NCBI GenBank assembly: GCA_016280345.1
Contig: JAEEGN010000297.1
Span: forward strand, 1-12,551
Origin: Selenomonadaceae bacterium
GTDB taxonomy: Bacteria > Bacillota > Negativicutes > Selenomonadales > Selenomonadaceae
Direction: 5' to 3'
Length of the DNA: 12,551 bases
Below are positions 6,327 to 12,551 of this stretch, one piece after another. The notes beneath the pieces were generated by a model. The model searched no databases. It saw only the letters and a list, made by a program, of their open reading frames with translations, and was not told where the DNA came from. Numbering within the stretch: position 1 is the first letter of the stretch; each line of letters begins with the position of its first letter. Position numbers and translations under genes: made by a program.

Positions 6327-7442
6327 TCATCCCAGATTGTGCCGGAACAGCCAGCCCGCCAGCGGGAAGGTCACGGCGGCCACGGCCAGCATCGGCACGA
6401 AGTTCCCGGCGATGGCGGACAGGCCGCAGCCTTCGAGATAGACGCGCCACACCGAGTCCAGCGCGAAGCGCAGGGGGTCGGCGTAGGTCAGGATCTGCAG
6501 CGCCTCGGGCATATTCGCTACCGGGGTGGCGATGCCGGACAGGAGGATCATGGGCATCAGCAGCAGGAAGCAATAGACCATGACCTGCTGCATGGTGGAA
6601 GAGATGGCGGAGATGGACAGCCCGATGCCGGTGCAGCTCAGCGTGAAGACGAAGAGCACCGTCCAGAGGGTCAGCGGATTGCCGGCCATGGGAATCTGAA
6701 ACCAGAAGCGGCAGATCAAAAGCACCAGCGTGGACTGGATCATGCCCATCAGGACCGGCACGGCCGCCTTGCCGATCAGGATGATCGCCGGCGACATCGG
6801 CGTCACCAGAAGCTGGTCGAAGGTGCCCTGCTCCCGCTCCCGGGCGACGGAAAGGCCGCTGAGGATCAGCACCTGGTTGAAGGCCAGCATGGCGATCAAA
6901 GACGGCAGGAACGTCCAGCGGGTGATCAGGTTCGGATTGTACCAGGCGATGTTTTCCAGGGTCACGGCGTTGGCCTTCGGGTTCCGTTCCGCGTTGAAGG
7001 CGGCGGCGATGTGCTCGACGTAGCTGCTGGCGGCGGTGGCCGTCATGGTGTTGCGCCCGTCGGTGATGACCTGGATGGGCGAGGCTTCGCCCCGGTTCAG
7101 TTTGGTTTCGAAGTCCGGGGGAATGGAGATGGCCAGCATGGCCTCGCCGCTGTCGATGGCTTCCGCGATCTCGTTGGAATTGGCCAGCGTCCGCACGCGC
7201 CGGAAGGCCGGGGAGCCGTCGATATCCGTCTCGAAATCCGAGGCCGCCGAGCTGTGGCTCCTGTCCAGCACGACGTAAGGGGCGAGGTCCAGATCGTAGG
7301 TCGCCGTGTAGCCGAAAAGCATGGTCTGCACCAGGACCGGCACGATCAGGATGAAGCGCGTCCGGGGGTCGCTGAGGGTCGCCAAAAGCTCCTTGCGCAC
7401 CATCCAGCGCACTTTCTGCAGAAACGCCTGCCAGGGGTCCAA
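6327..7442 (-). CDS. ABC-2 type permease, YbhR-like, fourth gene of the export operon
   Basis: A 371-residue inner-membrane subunit of a type-2 (ABC-2) exporter. It has the usual plan: cytoplasmic N terminus ending in RKELLATLSDPRTR, TM1 (about 31-46), a large extracytoplasmic domain (about 48-175) and five more membrane segments in the C-terminal half. The signature block AREREQGTFDQLLVTPMSP sits just after TM2, and WYNPN precedes it, as in YhhJ/YbhR-family proteins. With the neighbouring YbhS-like permease it should form the transmembrane channel driven by the fused ATPase. The start is taken as TTG at 7440-7442, directly after the YbhS-like stop codon, with AGAAGG 8 nt upstream. The alternative ATG at residue 14 has no ribosome binding site and would cut the N-terminal helix. 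No clear terminator follows the stop at 6327. Confidence 0.9.
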   Translation of the reverse strand: MDPWQAFLQKVRWMVRKELLATLSDPRTRFILIVPVLVQTMLFGYTATYDLDLAPYVVLDRSHSSAASDFETDIDGSPAFRRVRTLANSNEIAEAIDSGEAMLAISIPPDFETKLNRGEASPIQVITDGRNTMTATAASSYVEHIAAAFNAERNPKANAVTLENIAWYNPNLITRWTFLPSLIAMLAFNQVLILSGLSVAREREQGTFDQLLVTPMSPAIILIGKAAVPVLMGMIQSTLVLLICRFWFQIPMAGNPLTLWTVLFVFTLSCTGIGLSISAISSTMQQVMVYCFLLLMPMILLSGIATPVANMPEALQILTYADPLRFALDSVWRVYLEGCGLSAIAGNFVPMLAVAAVTFPLAGWLFRHNLG

Positions 7443-8561
7443 TCACTCCACCTTCTTTCGCGTGGCGAGGAACGCCAGCCCGAGCAGCAGTACGGCGTAG
7501 ACGGCGAGAATCGCGCAGTTCTTGCCGATCAGCGGCCAGTTGTTGCCCGCGAGGAACAGGGATTTCAAGAGCTCCAGATAATAGGTGGAGGGCAGGGCGT
7601 GGCCCACTGCCGCCACCCAGGCGGGGACGCTGCGGAGGTCGAAGAGGAAGCCCGAGAGCATCATGGCGGGCAGCAGGCTCATGACGAGGGAGACCTGACT
7701 GGCCAGAAACTGGCTTTTCGTGGCGGCGGAAATCAGGAGCCCCAGCCCCAGCGCCACGAAGAGATACAGCACCGACGAGACGACCAGCATGAGCAGGGAA
7801 CCGTGCAGCGGCACGCCGTAAATGTAGTGGGAGGCCAGGAGGCAGAGGAAGAAACCCAGCATGGCGATGCAGAAGTAGGGAATCATTTTCGCCAGCAGCA
7901 GCTCCTCTTTCCGCACCGGCGTCACGAAAATGGATTCCAGCGTGCCCCTCTCCCATTCCCGGGCCATGACGAGGGAGGTCAGGAAGACGCCGACGATCGT
8001 CGTGATCAGCATCATCAGGCCCGGTACGAAGTACCAGGTGCTGGAGTGGGCGTCATTGAACCACATGCGGCTCTCCACCGTCACCATGCCCCGGGGGGCG
8101 TAGCCCGCGACGCGGGACGCGTTGAAGGCAGCGACGCCGGCCTCTACGTAGCCGGTGATGGAGGTGGCCGTGGTGGGATCGGCGCCGTAGGAGATGAGCT
8201 GGAGCTTCGCCTCCCGCCGCGCCAGCTTCGCCGTGAAGTCAACCGGCACGACGAGGATGGCGTTCACTTCCCGTGCGTCCATCAGGCGGACGGCCTCCCG
8301 GCGGGAGGTCACGTAGCGGGGGGAGAAATACGCCGAGCCGGACAGGAAGCTCACCGCGTCCTGGGCGGTGGGAGAAGCGTCCTCGAGCACGACGGCAACG
8401 GGCGCGTTCTTCACGTCGAGGGAGATGCCGGAGCCGATCAGCACGATCAGGATGATCGGCAGCACCGTCCCGATCAGCAGGCTGCTGTTGTCCCGCCACA
8501 GCTGTACGAATTCCTTGCGGCACAGCGCCCAGAGCCGCCGGAAAAATCCGCTTCCGTTCAT
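7443..8561 (-). CDS. ABC-2 type permease, YbhS-like, third gene of the export operon
   Basis: A 372-residue ABC-2 permease paralogous to the gene that follows it. N-terminal cytoplasmic CRKEFVQLWRDN leads into TM1 (about 28-46), then an extracytoplasmic domain to about residue 172, then five membrane segments. The conserved block MAREWERGTLESIFVTPVR follows TM2, and RMWFND sits where its partner has WYNPN. Its ATG (8559-8561) overlaps the ATPase stop by 4 nt (ATGA), and AAAGGAGG lies 9 nt upstream inside the ATPase gene, pointing to translational coupling. E. coli YbhS/YbhR are the closest named pair; the family exports drugs or other compounds, and the substrate here is unknown. Confidence 0.92.
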   Translation of the reverse strand: MNGSGFFRRLWALCRKEFVQLWRDNSSLLIGTVLPIILIVLIGSGISLDVKNAPVAVVLEDASPTAQDAVSFLSGSAYFSPRYVTSRREAVRLMDAREVNAILVVPVDFTAKLARREAKLQLISYGADPTTATSITGYVEAGVAAFNASRVAGYAPRGMVTVESRMWFNDAHSSTWYFVPGLMMLITTIVGVFLTSLVMAREWERGTLESIFVTPVRKEELLLAKMIPYFCIAMLGFFLCLLASHYIYGVPLHGSLLMLVVSSVLYLFVALGLGLLISAATKSQFLASQVSLVMSLLPAMMLSGFLFDLRSVPAWVAAVGHALPSTYYLELLKSLFLAGNNWPLIGKNCAILAVYAVLLLGLAFLATRKKVE

Positions 8562-10324
8562 CCGGCCGTGCCTCCTTTCTCCCGCGCTTTTTCCACGATG
8601 CGGATGAAGACTTCGTTCATCGTCGCGCTCTCATCGCCGTTCTGCGCCCGGAGGTCGGCGGGCGTTCCGAGGGCGCGGAGCTTTCCCTGGTCCTGGATCA
8701 TGATGCGGTCGCAATACTCCGCTTCTTCCATGAAATGCGTCGTCACGATGATGGTGGTCCCCTTCGCCGCCAGGTCCGTAATCTGCCGCCAGAAGTCGCG
8801 CCGCGCCAGGGGGTCGATGCCGCTGGTGGGCTCGTCGAGGAACAGGATGCGTGGTTGATGGAGCAGGGCCGCCGCCATGGAAAGGCGCTGCTTGTAGCCG
8901 CCGGGCAGGGACTCCGCCGGCGCGTGGCGGTAAGTCTCCAGATGGAATTCCCGGAGAATCTCCGCCAGCCGCTGTTTGATCCTCTCCCGGGAAAGGCCGT
9001 AGGCGCCGCCGAAAAAGGACAGGTTCTGCTCCACGGTGAGATTCCCGTACAGGGAAAACTTCTGGGCCACGTAGCCGATGTTGGCCCGGGCCTCGGTACG
9101 GGCGTCGCGCAGGTTCACGCCGGCGACGCTGAGATGGCCGCTGGTCAGCGGCAGGAGGCCGCAGAGCATCCGGAACGTCGTCGTCTTGCCGGCGCCGTTC
9201 GGCCCCAGGAGGCCGAAGACTTCTCCGCGGCGCACCTCAAAGGAGGTCTTGTCCACGGCGGTGAAGTCTCCGAATTTCCGCACCAGCTCCCTGACCTCGA
9301 TGTCGATGTCGTCTCCCGGCGCGTGATTCGCATCGAGGGAAAGGGGCGCGAAAGCAAGAGCCTCCGTTTGGCCGGCGGCGTTTTTTTCCTCGTCCGCGCG
9401 GAGCAGGCACATGAAGCCGTCCTCCAGCCGCTCGTCCGCGGCTTCGAAGGGCAGGGGCAGACGGGCGCGCATCGCCTCCTCCGTCGCGCTTTCCCGCCGG
9501 ATGAAATGAACGGCGCCGCGCTCCGGCACCGCGTCCACGATATTCTCCCGGTCGTCCAGCAACATGCCCTGCAGGACGCGCATCGGCACGCCCGGAGGCG
9601 GCGCCATGCGGTAGCAGCGTCCCCGGGCCAGCCCGCGCAGCTCCTCGGGGGAGCCGGAGGCCAGCAGACGGCCGTGGTTCATCACATAGACGCGCCGGCA
9701 GAGCTCGGCTTCGTCCATGTAGGCGGTGCTGACGAAAATTGAGAGCTGTTCCTCCTTTGACAGCCGCTGCAGGATGTCCCAAAGCTCCCGCCGGGACAGC
9801 GGGTCGACGCCCACCGTCGGCTCGTCCAGCAGCAACAGGTCGGGGGAACGCACCAGCGTGCAGGCCAGCCCCAGTTTCTGCTTCATGCCGCCGGACAGCT
9901 TGCCCGCCAGGCGCCCGGTGAAGTTCGCCAGGCCCGTCATGTCGAGCAGATGGGGAAACCGGGTCGCCCGTGTCTCCTGTGGGACGCCGTGCAGATTGGC
10001 GTAGAGCGTCATGTTCTCGGCGATGGTCAGGTCCTCGTAGAGGCCGAATTTCTGCGGCATATAGCTGAGCCGGTTCTGGATCTCCTGCTCGTGGCCCTGC
10101 ACGTCCATGCCGAGGACACGCAGCGTGCCCGCGGTCGGCGTCAGGAGGCCCGCGATCAGCCGCATCAACGTCGTCTTGCCGGCGCCGTCGGGGCCGATGA
10201 CGGCGGTCAAGCAGCCCGTCTGCAGCGACAGTTCGATGCCGCCCAGAGCCGTGACGGGCGGCGCCCCCTTGGGCGTGAACCGCTTGACGAGTTCCTTCGC
10301 CTCGACGATATTCCCGTCCCGCAT
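8558..10324 (-). CDS. Fused double ABC ATPase, YbhF-like, second gene of the export operon
   Basis: A 588-residue cytoplasmic protein with two nucleotide-binding domains in tandem, supplying both ATPase halves of the exporter. NBD1 (about 7-235): Walker A GPDGAGKT (Lys50), signature LSGGMKQ (143-149), Walker B LLLLDEP (Asp167, Glu168), and VSTAYMDEAE in which Ala201 replaces the H-loop histidine. The linker is about 236-340. NBD2 (about 341-565): Walker A GPNGAGKT (Lys380), signature LPGGYKQ (473-479, Pro for Ser), Walker B ILFLDEP (Asp497, Glu498), and H-loop His530 in TTHFMEEAE. The start is the ATG at 10322-10324, one base after the membrane-fusion gene's stop; a longer open frame to 10543 overlaps that gene and encodes unlikely sequence. 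The ribosome binding site is weak (GGGTGG), so coupling to upstream translation is likely. Confidence 0.93.
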   Translation of the reverse strand: MRDGNIVEAKELVKRFTPKGAPPVTALGGIELSLQTGCLTAVIGPDGAGKTTLMRLIAGLLTPTAGTLRVLGMDVQGHEQEIQNRLSYMPQKFGLYEDLTIAENMTLYANLHGVPQETRATRFPHLLDMTGLANFTGRLAGKLSGGMKQKLGLACTLVRSPDLLLLDEPTVGVDPLSRRELWDILQRLSKEEQLSIFVSTAYMDEAELCRRVYVMNHGRLLASGSPEELRGLARGRCYRMAPPPGVPMRVLQGMLLDDRENIVDAVPERGAVHFIRRESATEEAMRARLPLPFEAADERLEDGFMCLLRADEEKNAAGQTEALAFAPLSLDANHAPGDDIDIEVRELVRKFGDFTAVDKTSFEVRRGEVFGLLGPNGAGKTTTFRMLCGLLPLTSGHLSVAGVNLRDARTEARANIGYVAQKFSLYGNLTVEQNLSFFGGAYGLSRERIKQRLAEILREFHLETYRHAPAESLPGGYKQRLSMAAALLHQPRILFLDEPTSGIDPLARRDFWRQITDLAAKGTTIIVTTHFMEEAEYCDRIMIQDQGKLRALGTPADLRAQNGDESATMNEVFIRIVEKAREKGGTAG

Positions 10325-10325
10325 A

Positions 10326-11321
10326 TCAAAGGGCCACCCGGACGGTGGCGGGCATCCCGAGCCGCAGGCGGTTGTCCGTATCGGTGACGTAAACGCGGAT
10401 CTCATAGAGAAGCGACGTCCGCAGATCGTCGGTCTGCACCGTTTTCGGCGTGAACTCCGCCGTGCCGGAGATGTAGCCCACCTGTCCCTCAATGGGTTCC
10501 TTCGGGAAACTGTCGATGATGACCTGGGCCTTCTGCCCCTCATGCACCTTGCCGAGATCCGTCTCCCGGACGTAGGCCCGCACCCATTTCTGGCCGTTCA
10601 GCGACAGCTTGAACACGGCGAGCTGCGGCGACGCCATGTCGCCAACCTCCAGCAAACGGGAGCGAATCACGCCGTCCGACGGCGCGATGAGTTCCGTCTC
10701 CGACATCAGGTATTCCTGACGCGCCAGCTCCTGACGCAACGATTCCAGCTTGGCCTCCGCCTGGGCGATTTCCTCGACCCGCGGTCCGGTCACCGCTTCT
10801 TCGTACGCTTGCTCGGCGGCCGCCGTCTGCGCCGCCGCCTCCGCCGCCTGGGAGATAGCCCGTTCGAGTTCCTGACGGCTTACGCCTTCCGATTCGTCAT
10901 AGACCTGCTGCCGGCGGCGCATGACGCTCTCGGCGAACTCGGAGTTGGCCCGGGCCGCGTTGAGCGTCTCTTCCGCCCGGCGGATTTCCTCGGGGCGCGT
11001 GCCGTTATGGAGCAGATCGACCAGGCTCTGCTGGGCCGCCACGTCCGCCCGCGTCCTTGCCAGTGTCAGGGCCAGCTCCTTCGTCTCCAGCCGCGCCAGC
11101 ACCTGGCCTTTCTTCACCGAGTCCCCTTCGGCCACCAGCAGCGCGCCCACGCGGTCGCTGCCCCGGAAGGCCAGCGAAACCTCCCGTACGTCCACGTTGC
11201 CCGACAGCTTCAGCTCATGGGCCGACAGCTTTTCGCTCTCGGCGCTCTGATAGAAAAACCAGCCGCCGGCGAGAAGGACCAGGACGGCAATCGCGATTAA
11301 AATATTCCGGGGTTTTCCCAT
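10326..11321 (-). CDS. HlyD-family membrane-fusion (adaptor) protein, YbhG-like, first gene of the export operon
   Basis: A 331-residue periplasmic adaptor anchored by one N-terminal membrane helix (about 7-24). Residues 38-80 form the first half of the lipoyl-like domain (VGALLVAEGDSVKKGQVLARL). Residues 82-208 are a long alpha-helical hairpin with two matching segments, GTRPEEIRRAE (107-117) and GPRVEEIAQAE (179-189). IAPSDGVI (212-219) returns to the lipoyl half, and a beta-barrel region carries FTPKTVQT (290-297), conserved in YbhG/EmrA-like adaptors. Length matches YbhG (about 332). Known family role: linking the inner-membrane pump to a TolC-type outer-membrane channel, which is not encoded in this window. 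The start ATG has GGGAG 8 nt upstream. A strong promoter lies 47-75 nt before it, inside a palindrome. Confidence 0.93.
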   Translation of the reverse strand: MGKPRNILIAIAVLVLLAGGWFFYQSAESEKLSAHELKLSGNVDVREVSLAFRGSDRVGALLVAEGDSVKKGQVLARLETKELALTLARTRADVAAQQSLVDLLHNGTRPEEIRRAEETLNAARANSEFAESVMRRRQQVYDESEGVSRQELERAISQAAEAAAQTAAAEQAYEEAVTGPRVEEIAQAEAKLESLRQELARQEYLMSETELIAPSDGVIRSRLLEVGDMASPQLAVFKLSLNGQKWVRAYVRETDLGKVHEGQKAQVIIDSFPKEPIEGQVGYISGTAEFTPKTVQTDDLRTSLLYEIRVYVTDTDNRLRLGMPATVRVAL

Positions 11322-11357
11322 ACTTCAAACTCCCTTTCCTGTCGATGTGGAAAACAG

Positions 11358-11375
11358 TATATAATCTATTATATA
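11358..11375. promoter_or_regulatory. AT-rich 18-bp palindrome overlapping the export-operon -10 box (candidate operator)
   Basis: TATATAAT (11358-11365), two bases, then ATTATATA (11368-11375) form a perfect 8-2-8 inverted repeat covering the -10 box and the expected start point. Its position and symmetry suit a dimeric repressor of TetR or MarR type. E. coli ybhGFSR is controlled by the TetR-type regulator CecR, but no such gene lies in this window. The block is strikingly AT-rich for a GC-rich region. Confidence 0.5.
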
Positions 11376-11396
11376 TAATTTGGGGCGGGATTTCAA
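11368..11396 (-). promoter_or_regulatory. Predicted sigma-70-type promoter of the ybhGFSR-like operon
   Basis: Read on the minus strand, TTGAAA (11391-11396) and a perfect TATAAT (11368-11373) are separated by exactly 17 nt. This is one of the two best promoter matches in the window and is correctly placed upstream of the adaptor gene. Confidence 0.8.
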
Positions 11397-11482
11397 TTGT
11401 GCCCGGCAAAAAGCCGGACACCATTTCCCCGTCAAAGGAAACCTGAGCGGGGACCCGGCCGGATAATCGCAAACGGGCATAG

Positions 11483-11515
11483 AAAAAAGGCTGGCGTGAT
11501 TTCACGCCAGCCTTT
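11483..11515 (-). terminator. Rho-independent terminator of the tRNA-Pro gene
   Basis: A perfect 13-bp inverted repeat (11486-11498 with 11503-11515) closes a 4-nt loop. On the minus strand the stem ends in a run of six T residues (11483-11488). It begins 12 nt beyond the tRNA 3' end. Confidence 0.88.
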
Positions 11516-11527
11516 GGCTGCTTCTTG

Positions 11528-11604
11528 TGGTCGGGATGACAGGGTTCGAACCTGCGGCCTCATCGTCCCGAACGATGCGCGCTACCAAACTGCGCCACAT
11601 CCCG
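11528..11604 (-). tRNA. tRNA-Pro, anticodon CGG
   Basis: A complete 77-nt cloverleaf on the minus strand. The acceptor arm CGGGATG pairs with CATCCCG, followed by discriminator A and an encoded CCA. The anticodon stem CATCG/CGATG holds loop TTCGGGA with anticodon CGG, reading proline codon CCG. The T arm contains GGTTCGAACCC. The C at position 1 and the A discriminator are typical of bacterial tRNA-Pro. It is a single-gene unit with its own promoter and terminator. Confidence 0.96.
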
Positions 11605-11615
11605 ACGACACAGAA

Positions 11616-11644
11616 ATTATAATACAAGACTTTGAAAAAAGCAA
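11616..11644 (-). promoter_or_regulatory. Predicted promoter of tRNA-Pro
   Basis: Read on the minus strand, TATAAT (11616-11621) lies 17 nt after TTGCTT (11639-11644). Transcription would start about 5 nt before the mature tRNA 5' end, leaving a short leader for RNase P to remove. Confidence 0.7.
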
Positions 11645-11747
11645 GGGGTTTCGCCAAATAATTTCCCGGGATAGACGGGGCGCGCCTGTTGGCGACGTCT
11701 TCCGCGGAGCGGGCGGCGGGCCTTCCGGCTCCGGCCGGAACGCGCCG

Positions 11748-12206
11748 TCAATGGCGGCGGTGGGCCAGCAGGCGGATGACCTTGGCGCCGGTGTTGTGGA
11801 TGCGGCGAAGCGGCGCCAGATGCGTCTTGACCTGGGGCTTCATGTCCTGACCGCCCTTGAAATCGCCGCGCTTCAGATAGGTGGTGCGGAATTTCTCGGG
11901 GCGGAAATGGTCGCGCAGGCTCTGCAGGATCTTTTCCGGGGCCGCGCCTTCGGCGCAGAGGAAGATGTCCACGGCGACGTAGCGGAGCTGACGGTAGAGG
12001 TGGATGACGAAATGGCCCTCCTCCATGAGCAGCAGGAAAGCGGCGTGGTCTTCGCTGACAGTCTGCATATCGGCGGCGCAGAGATGGAAGCCGGCGTTTC
12101 CCATGAGGCGGGACAGGAGTTCCTGGAGCGCCGGTTCGTCCGCCAGGGCGCTGGCCTTGCAGGCGTACATGTCGGCGGACATGTGACGGGCAACGATCGT
12201 GTTCAT
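11748..12206 (-). CDS. S-adenosylmethionine decarboxylase (SpeH)-like protein lacking the pyruvoyl-forming serine
   Basis: A 152-residue protein aligned by eye with bacterial class 1B AdoMet decarboxylase proenzymes (usually about 120-130 residues). Matches: ARHMSADMYAC at the N terminus, IHLYRQLRYVAVDIFLC in the core, and YLKRGDF where SpeH ends with LKRG. In true enzymes the ESH motif is cleaved autocatalytically and its serine becomes the pyruvoyl cofactor. Here the motif reads EGH, with Gly64 at the serine position, while His69 and Cys84 correspond to the conserved processing/proton-donor pair (His68 and Cys83 in the Thermotoga maritima enzyme). The usual SFHKFSPQG stretch is also absent. 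A basic C-terminal extension of about 36 residues (from Lys117) ends AKVIRLLAHRRH. By established mechanism it should not self-process or decarboxylate AdoMet, so its function is open. The start is the ATG at 12204-12206 with AAAGGAG 6 nt upstream; a TTG six codons earlier overlaps that site. Confidence 0.75.
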   Translation of the reverse strand: MNTIVARHMSADMYACKASALADEPALQELLSRLMGNAGFHLCAADMQTVSEDHAAFLLLMEEGHFVIHLYRQLRYVAVDIFLCAEGAAPEKILQSLRDHFRPEKFRTTYLKRGDFKGGQDMKPQVKTHLAPLRRIHNTGAKVIRLLAHRRH

Positions 12207-12247
12207 GGGTATCTCCTTTGGCAAAAGCGGTTGTATGGTTCCCTTCT

Positions 12248-12277
12248 ATTATAGGGGAGACAACGCGCCGCTGTCAA
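12248..12277 (-). promoter_or_regulatory. Near-consensus promoter of the SpeH-like gene
   Basis: Read on the minus strand, a perfect TTGACA (12272-12277) and a perfect TATAAT (12248-12253) are separated by 18 nt. It sits between the lgt stop and the SpeH-like start codon, so this gene can be transcribed strongly on its own. Confidence 0.82.
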
Positions 12278-12289
12278 TACGCGCCGGGC

Positions 12290-12551
12290 TTAGCGGCGGC
12301 GGCGCTTCTTCGGCGGGGCCCCGGAAGCGGACGGCGCCAGCGGTTCCTCTGACGCCGGGCAGGGCGTCTCCCCGACCCGCCGCGCCCGGAAAGCCAGCCA
12401 GATCCAGACGGCGAGGGCGGCGGCGAAGGCGGCCACGCTGGTCATCTGCGCCGATTTGAACAAGCCGAAGACGAGGCCGGTATAGTCGCCGCGCAGGTTC
12501 TCGGGCGCGAAGCGCGCCGCGGAGTAGAGCATGACGTAGAGGGCGAAGGCC
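12290..12551 (-). CDS. lgt: Prolipoprotein diacylglyceryl transferase, C-terminal fragment
   Basis: The last 86 codons of a gene that enters from the right edge and ends with TAA at 12290-12292. The fragment reads AFALYVMLYSAARFAPENLRGDY, matching the conserved late segment of Lgt (FALYL-LYG--RF--E-LR-D) with the catalytically important Glu and Arg kept. A terminal membrane helix (VAAFAAALAVWIWLAF) and a charged cytoplasmic tail rich in Pro, Ala and Arg follow. Known role: transfer of diacylglycerol from phosphatidylglycerol to the lipobox cysteine of prelipoproteins, in the inner membrane. Full-length proteins have about 260-300 residues, so about two thirds is outside the window. It precedes the SpeH-like gene by 83 nt on the same strand. 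Confidence 0.85.
   Translation of the reverse strand, partial: AFALYVMLYSAARFAPENLRGDYTGLVFGLFKSAQMTSVAAFAAALAVWIWLAFRARRVGETPCPASEEPLAPSASGAPPKKRRRR

Noticed and set aside
5388..8858. A 1156-codon open frame on the plus strand across the regulator and permease genes
   Set aside because: It spans three clearly identified minus-strand genes, is full of Gln/His/Asp/Arg low-complexity sequence, and has no recognisable domain.
10325..10543. Longer N terminus for the fused ATPase starting at 10543
   Set aside because: It would overlap the adaptor gene by over 200 nt and encode an Arg/Ser/Pro-rich shadow sequence. The ATG at 10322-10324, next to the adaptor stop, begins exactly before the first NBD strand.
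11402..11416. CCGGC-AAAAA-GCCGG hairpin as a terminator
   Set aside because: The A/T run is in the loop, not after the stem on either strand, and it lies upstream of the export promoter where no further transcript needs ending.
11723..11740. TTCCGGC/GCCGGAA hairpin after the SpeH-like gene as an intrinsic terminator
   Set aside because: The stem is perfect, but no U tract follows on the minus strand. It may still slow decay or aid Rho-dependent ending, which cannot be judged here.

Overview
The window is GC-rich (about 60% or more by eye) and densely coding. It looks like the chromosome of a diderm member of the Firmicutes, most likely a Negativicutes/Selenomonadales-type bacterium. This is inferred from a lipid A-type acyltransferase and an HlyD-dependent export operon (both imply an outer membrane) alongside Firmicutes-style strong ribosome binding sites, a SpeH-type AdoMet decarboxylase relative and a hybrid kinase of clostridial architecture. 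I cannot name a species.

Layout, left to right. Positions 2-613 (+) hold the 3' two thirds of a lipid A biosynthesis acyltransferase gene, followed at 655-1293 (+) by a HAD-family phosphatase, probably co-transcribed. Positions 1294-1858 hold no convincing gene. They contain a run of stable hairpins ending in a U-tract terminator (to 1502), an unassigned reading frame (1538-1726), a weaker terminator-like hairpin, and a stem-loop presenting TGTCGAA just upstream of the next gene. Positions 1859-5365 (+) encode a 1168-residue hybrid sensor kinase (two periplasmic solute-binding domains, TM, HisKA, HATPase, REC, HPt). It converges on 5451-6233 (-), a protein with a degenerate receiver fused to an intact one. 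A perfect hairpin between them can serve as terminator in both directions.

Positions 6327-11321 (-) hold a compact four-gene operon in the same order as Escherichia coli ybhGFSR: membrane-fusion protein, fused double ATPase, and two ABC-2 permeases. Junctions overlap or nearly abut. A strong TTGAAA-17-TATAAT promoter drives it, and its -10 box lies inside an 18-bp AT-rich palindrome that is a candidate repressor site. Next come a tRNA-Pro(CGG) gene (-) with its own promoter and terminator, then a SpeH/AdoMet-decarboxylase-like gene (-) with a near-consensus promoter. That protein lacks the serine that normally becomes the pyruvoyl cofactor. The 3' end of lgt (prolipoprotein diacylglyceryl transferase, -) runs off the right edge.

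Shared themes are envelope biogenesis (acyltransferase, Lgt), export across two membranes (YbhGFSR-like) and sensing of periplasmic solutes (hybrid kinase plus REC-REC partner). The least ordinary items are the serine-less SpeH-like protein, the ATPase whose two substitutions fall on one composite ATP site, the AT-rich palindrome over the export promoter, and the structured 565-bp gap before the kinase gene. I see no CRISPR array, insertion sequence, phage gene or obviously new multi-gene system.
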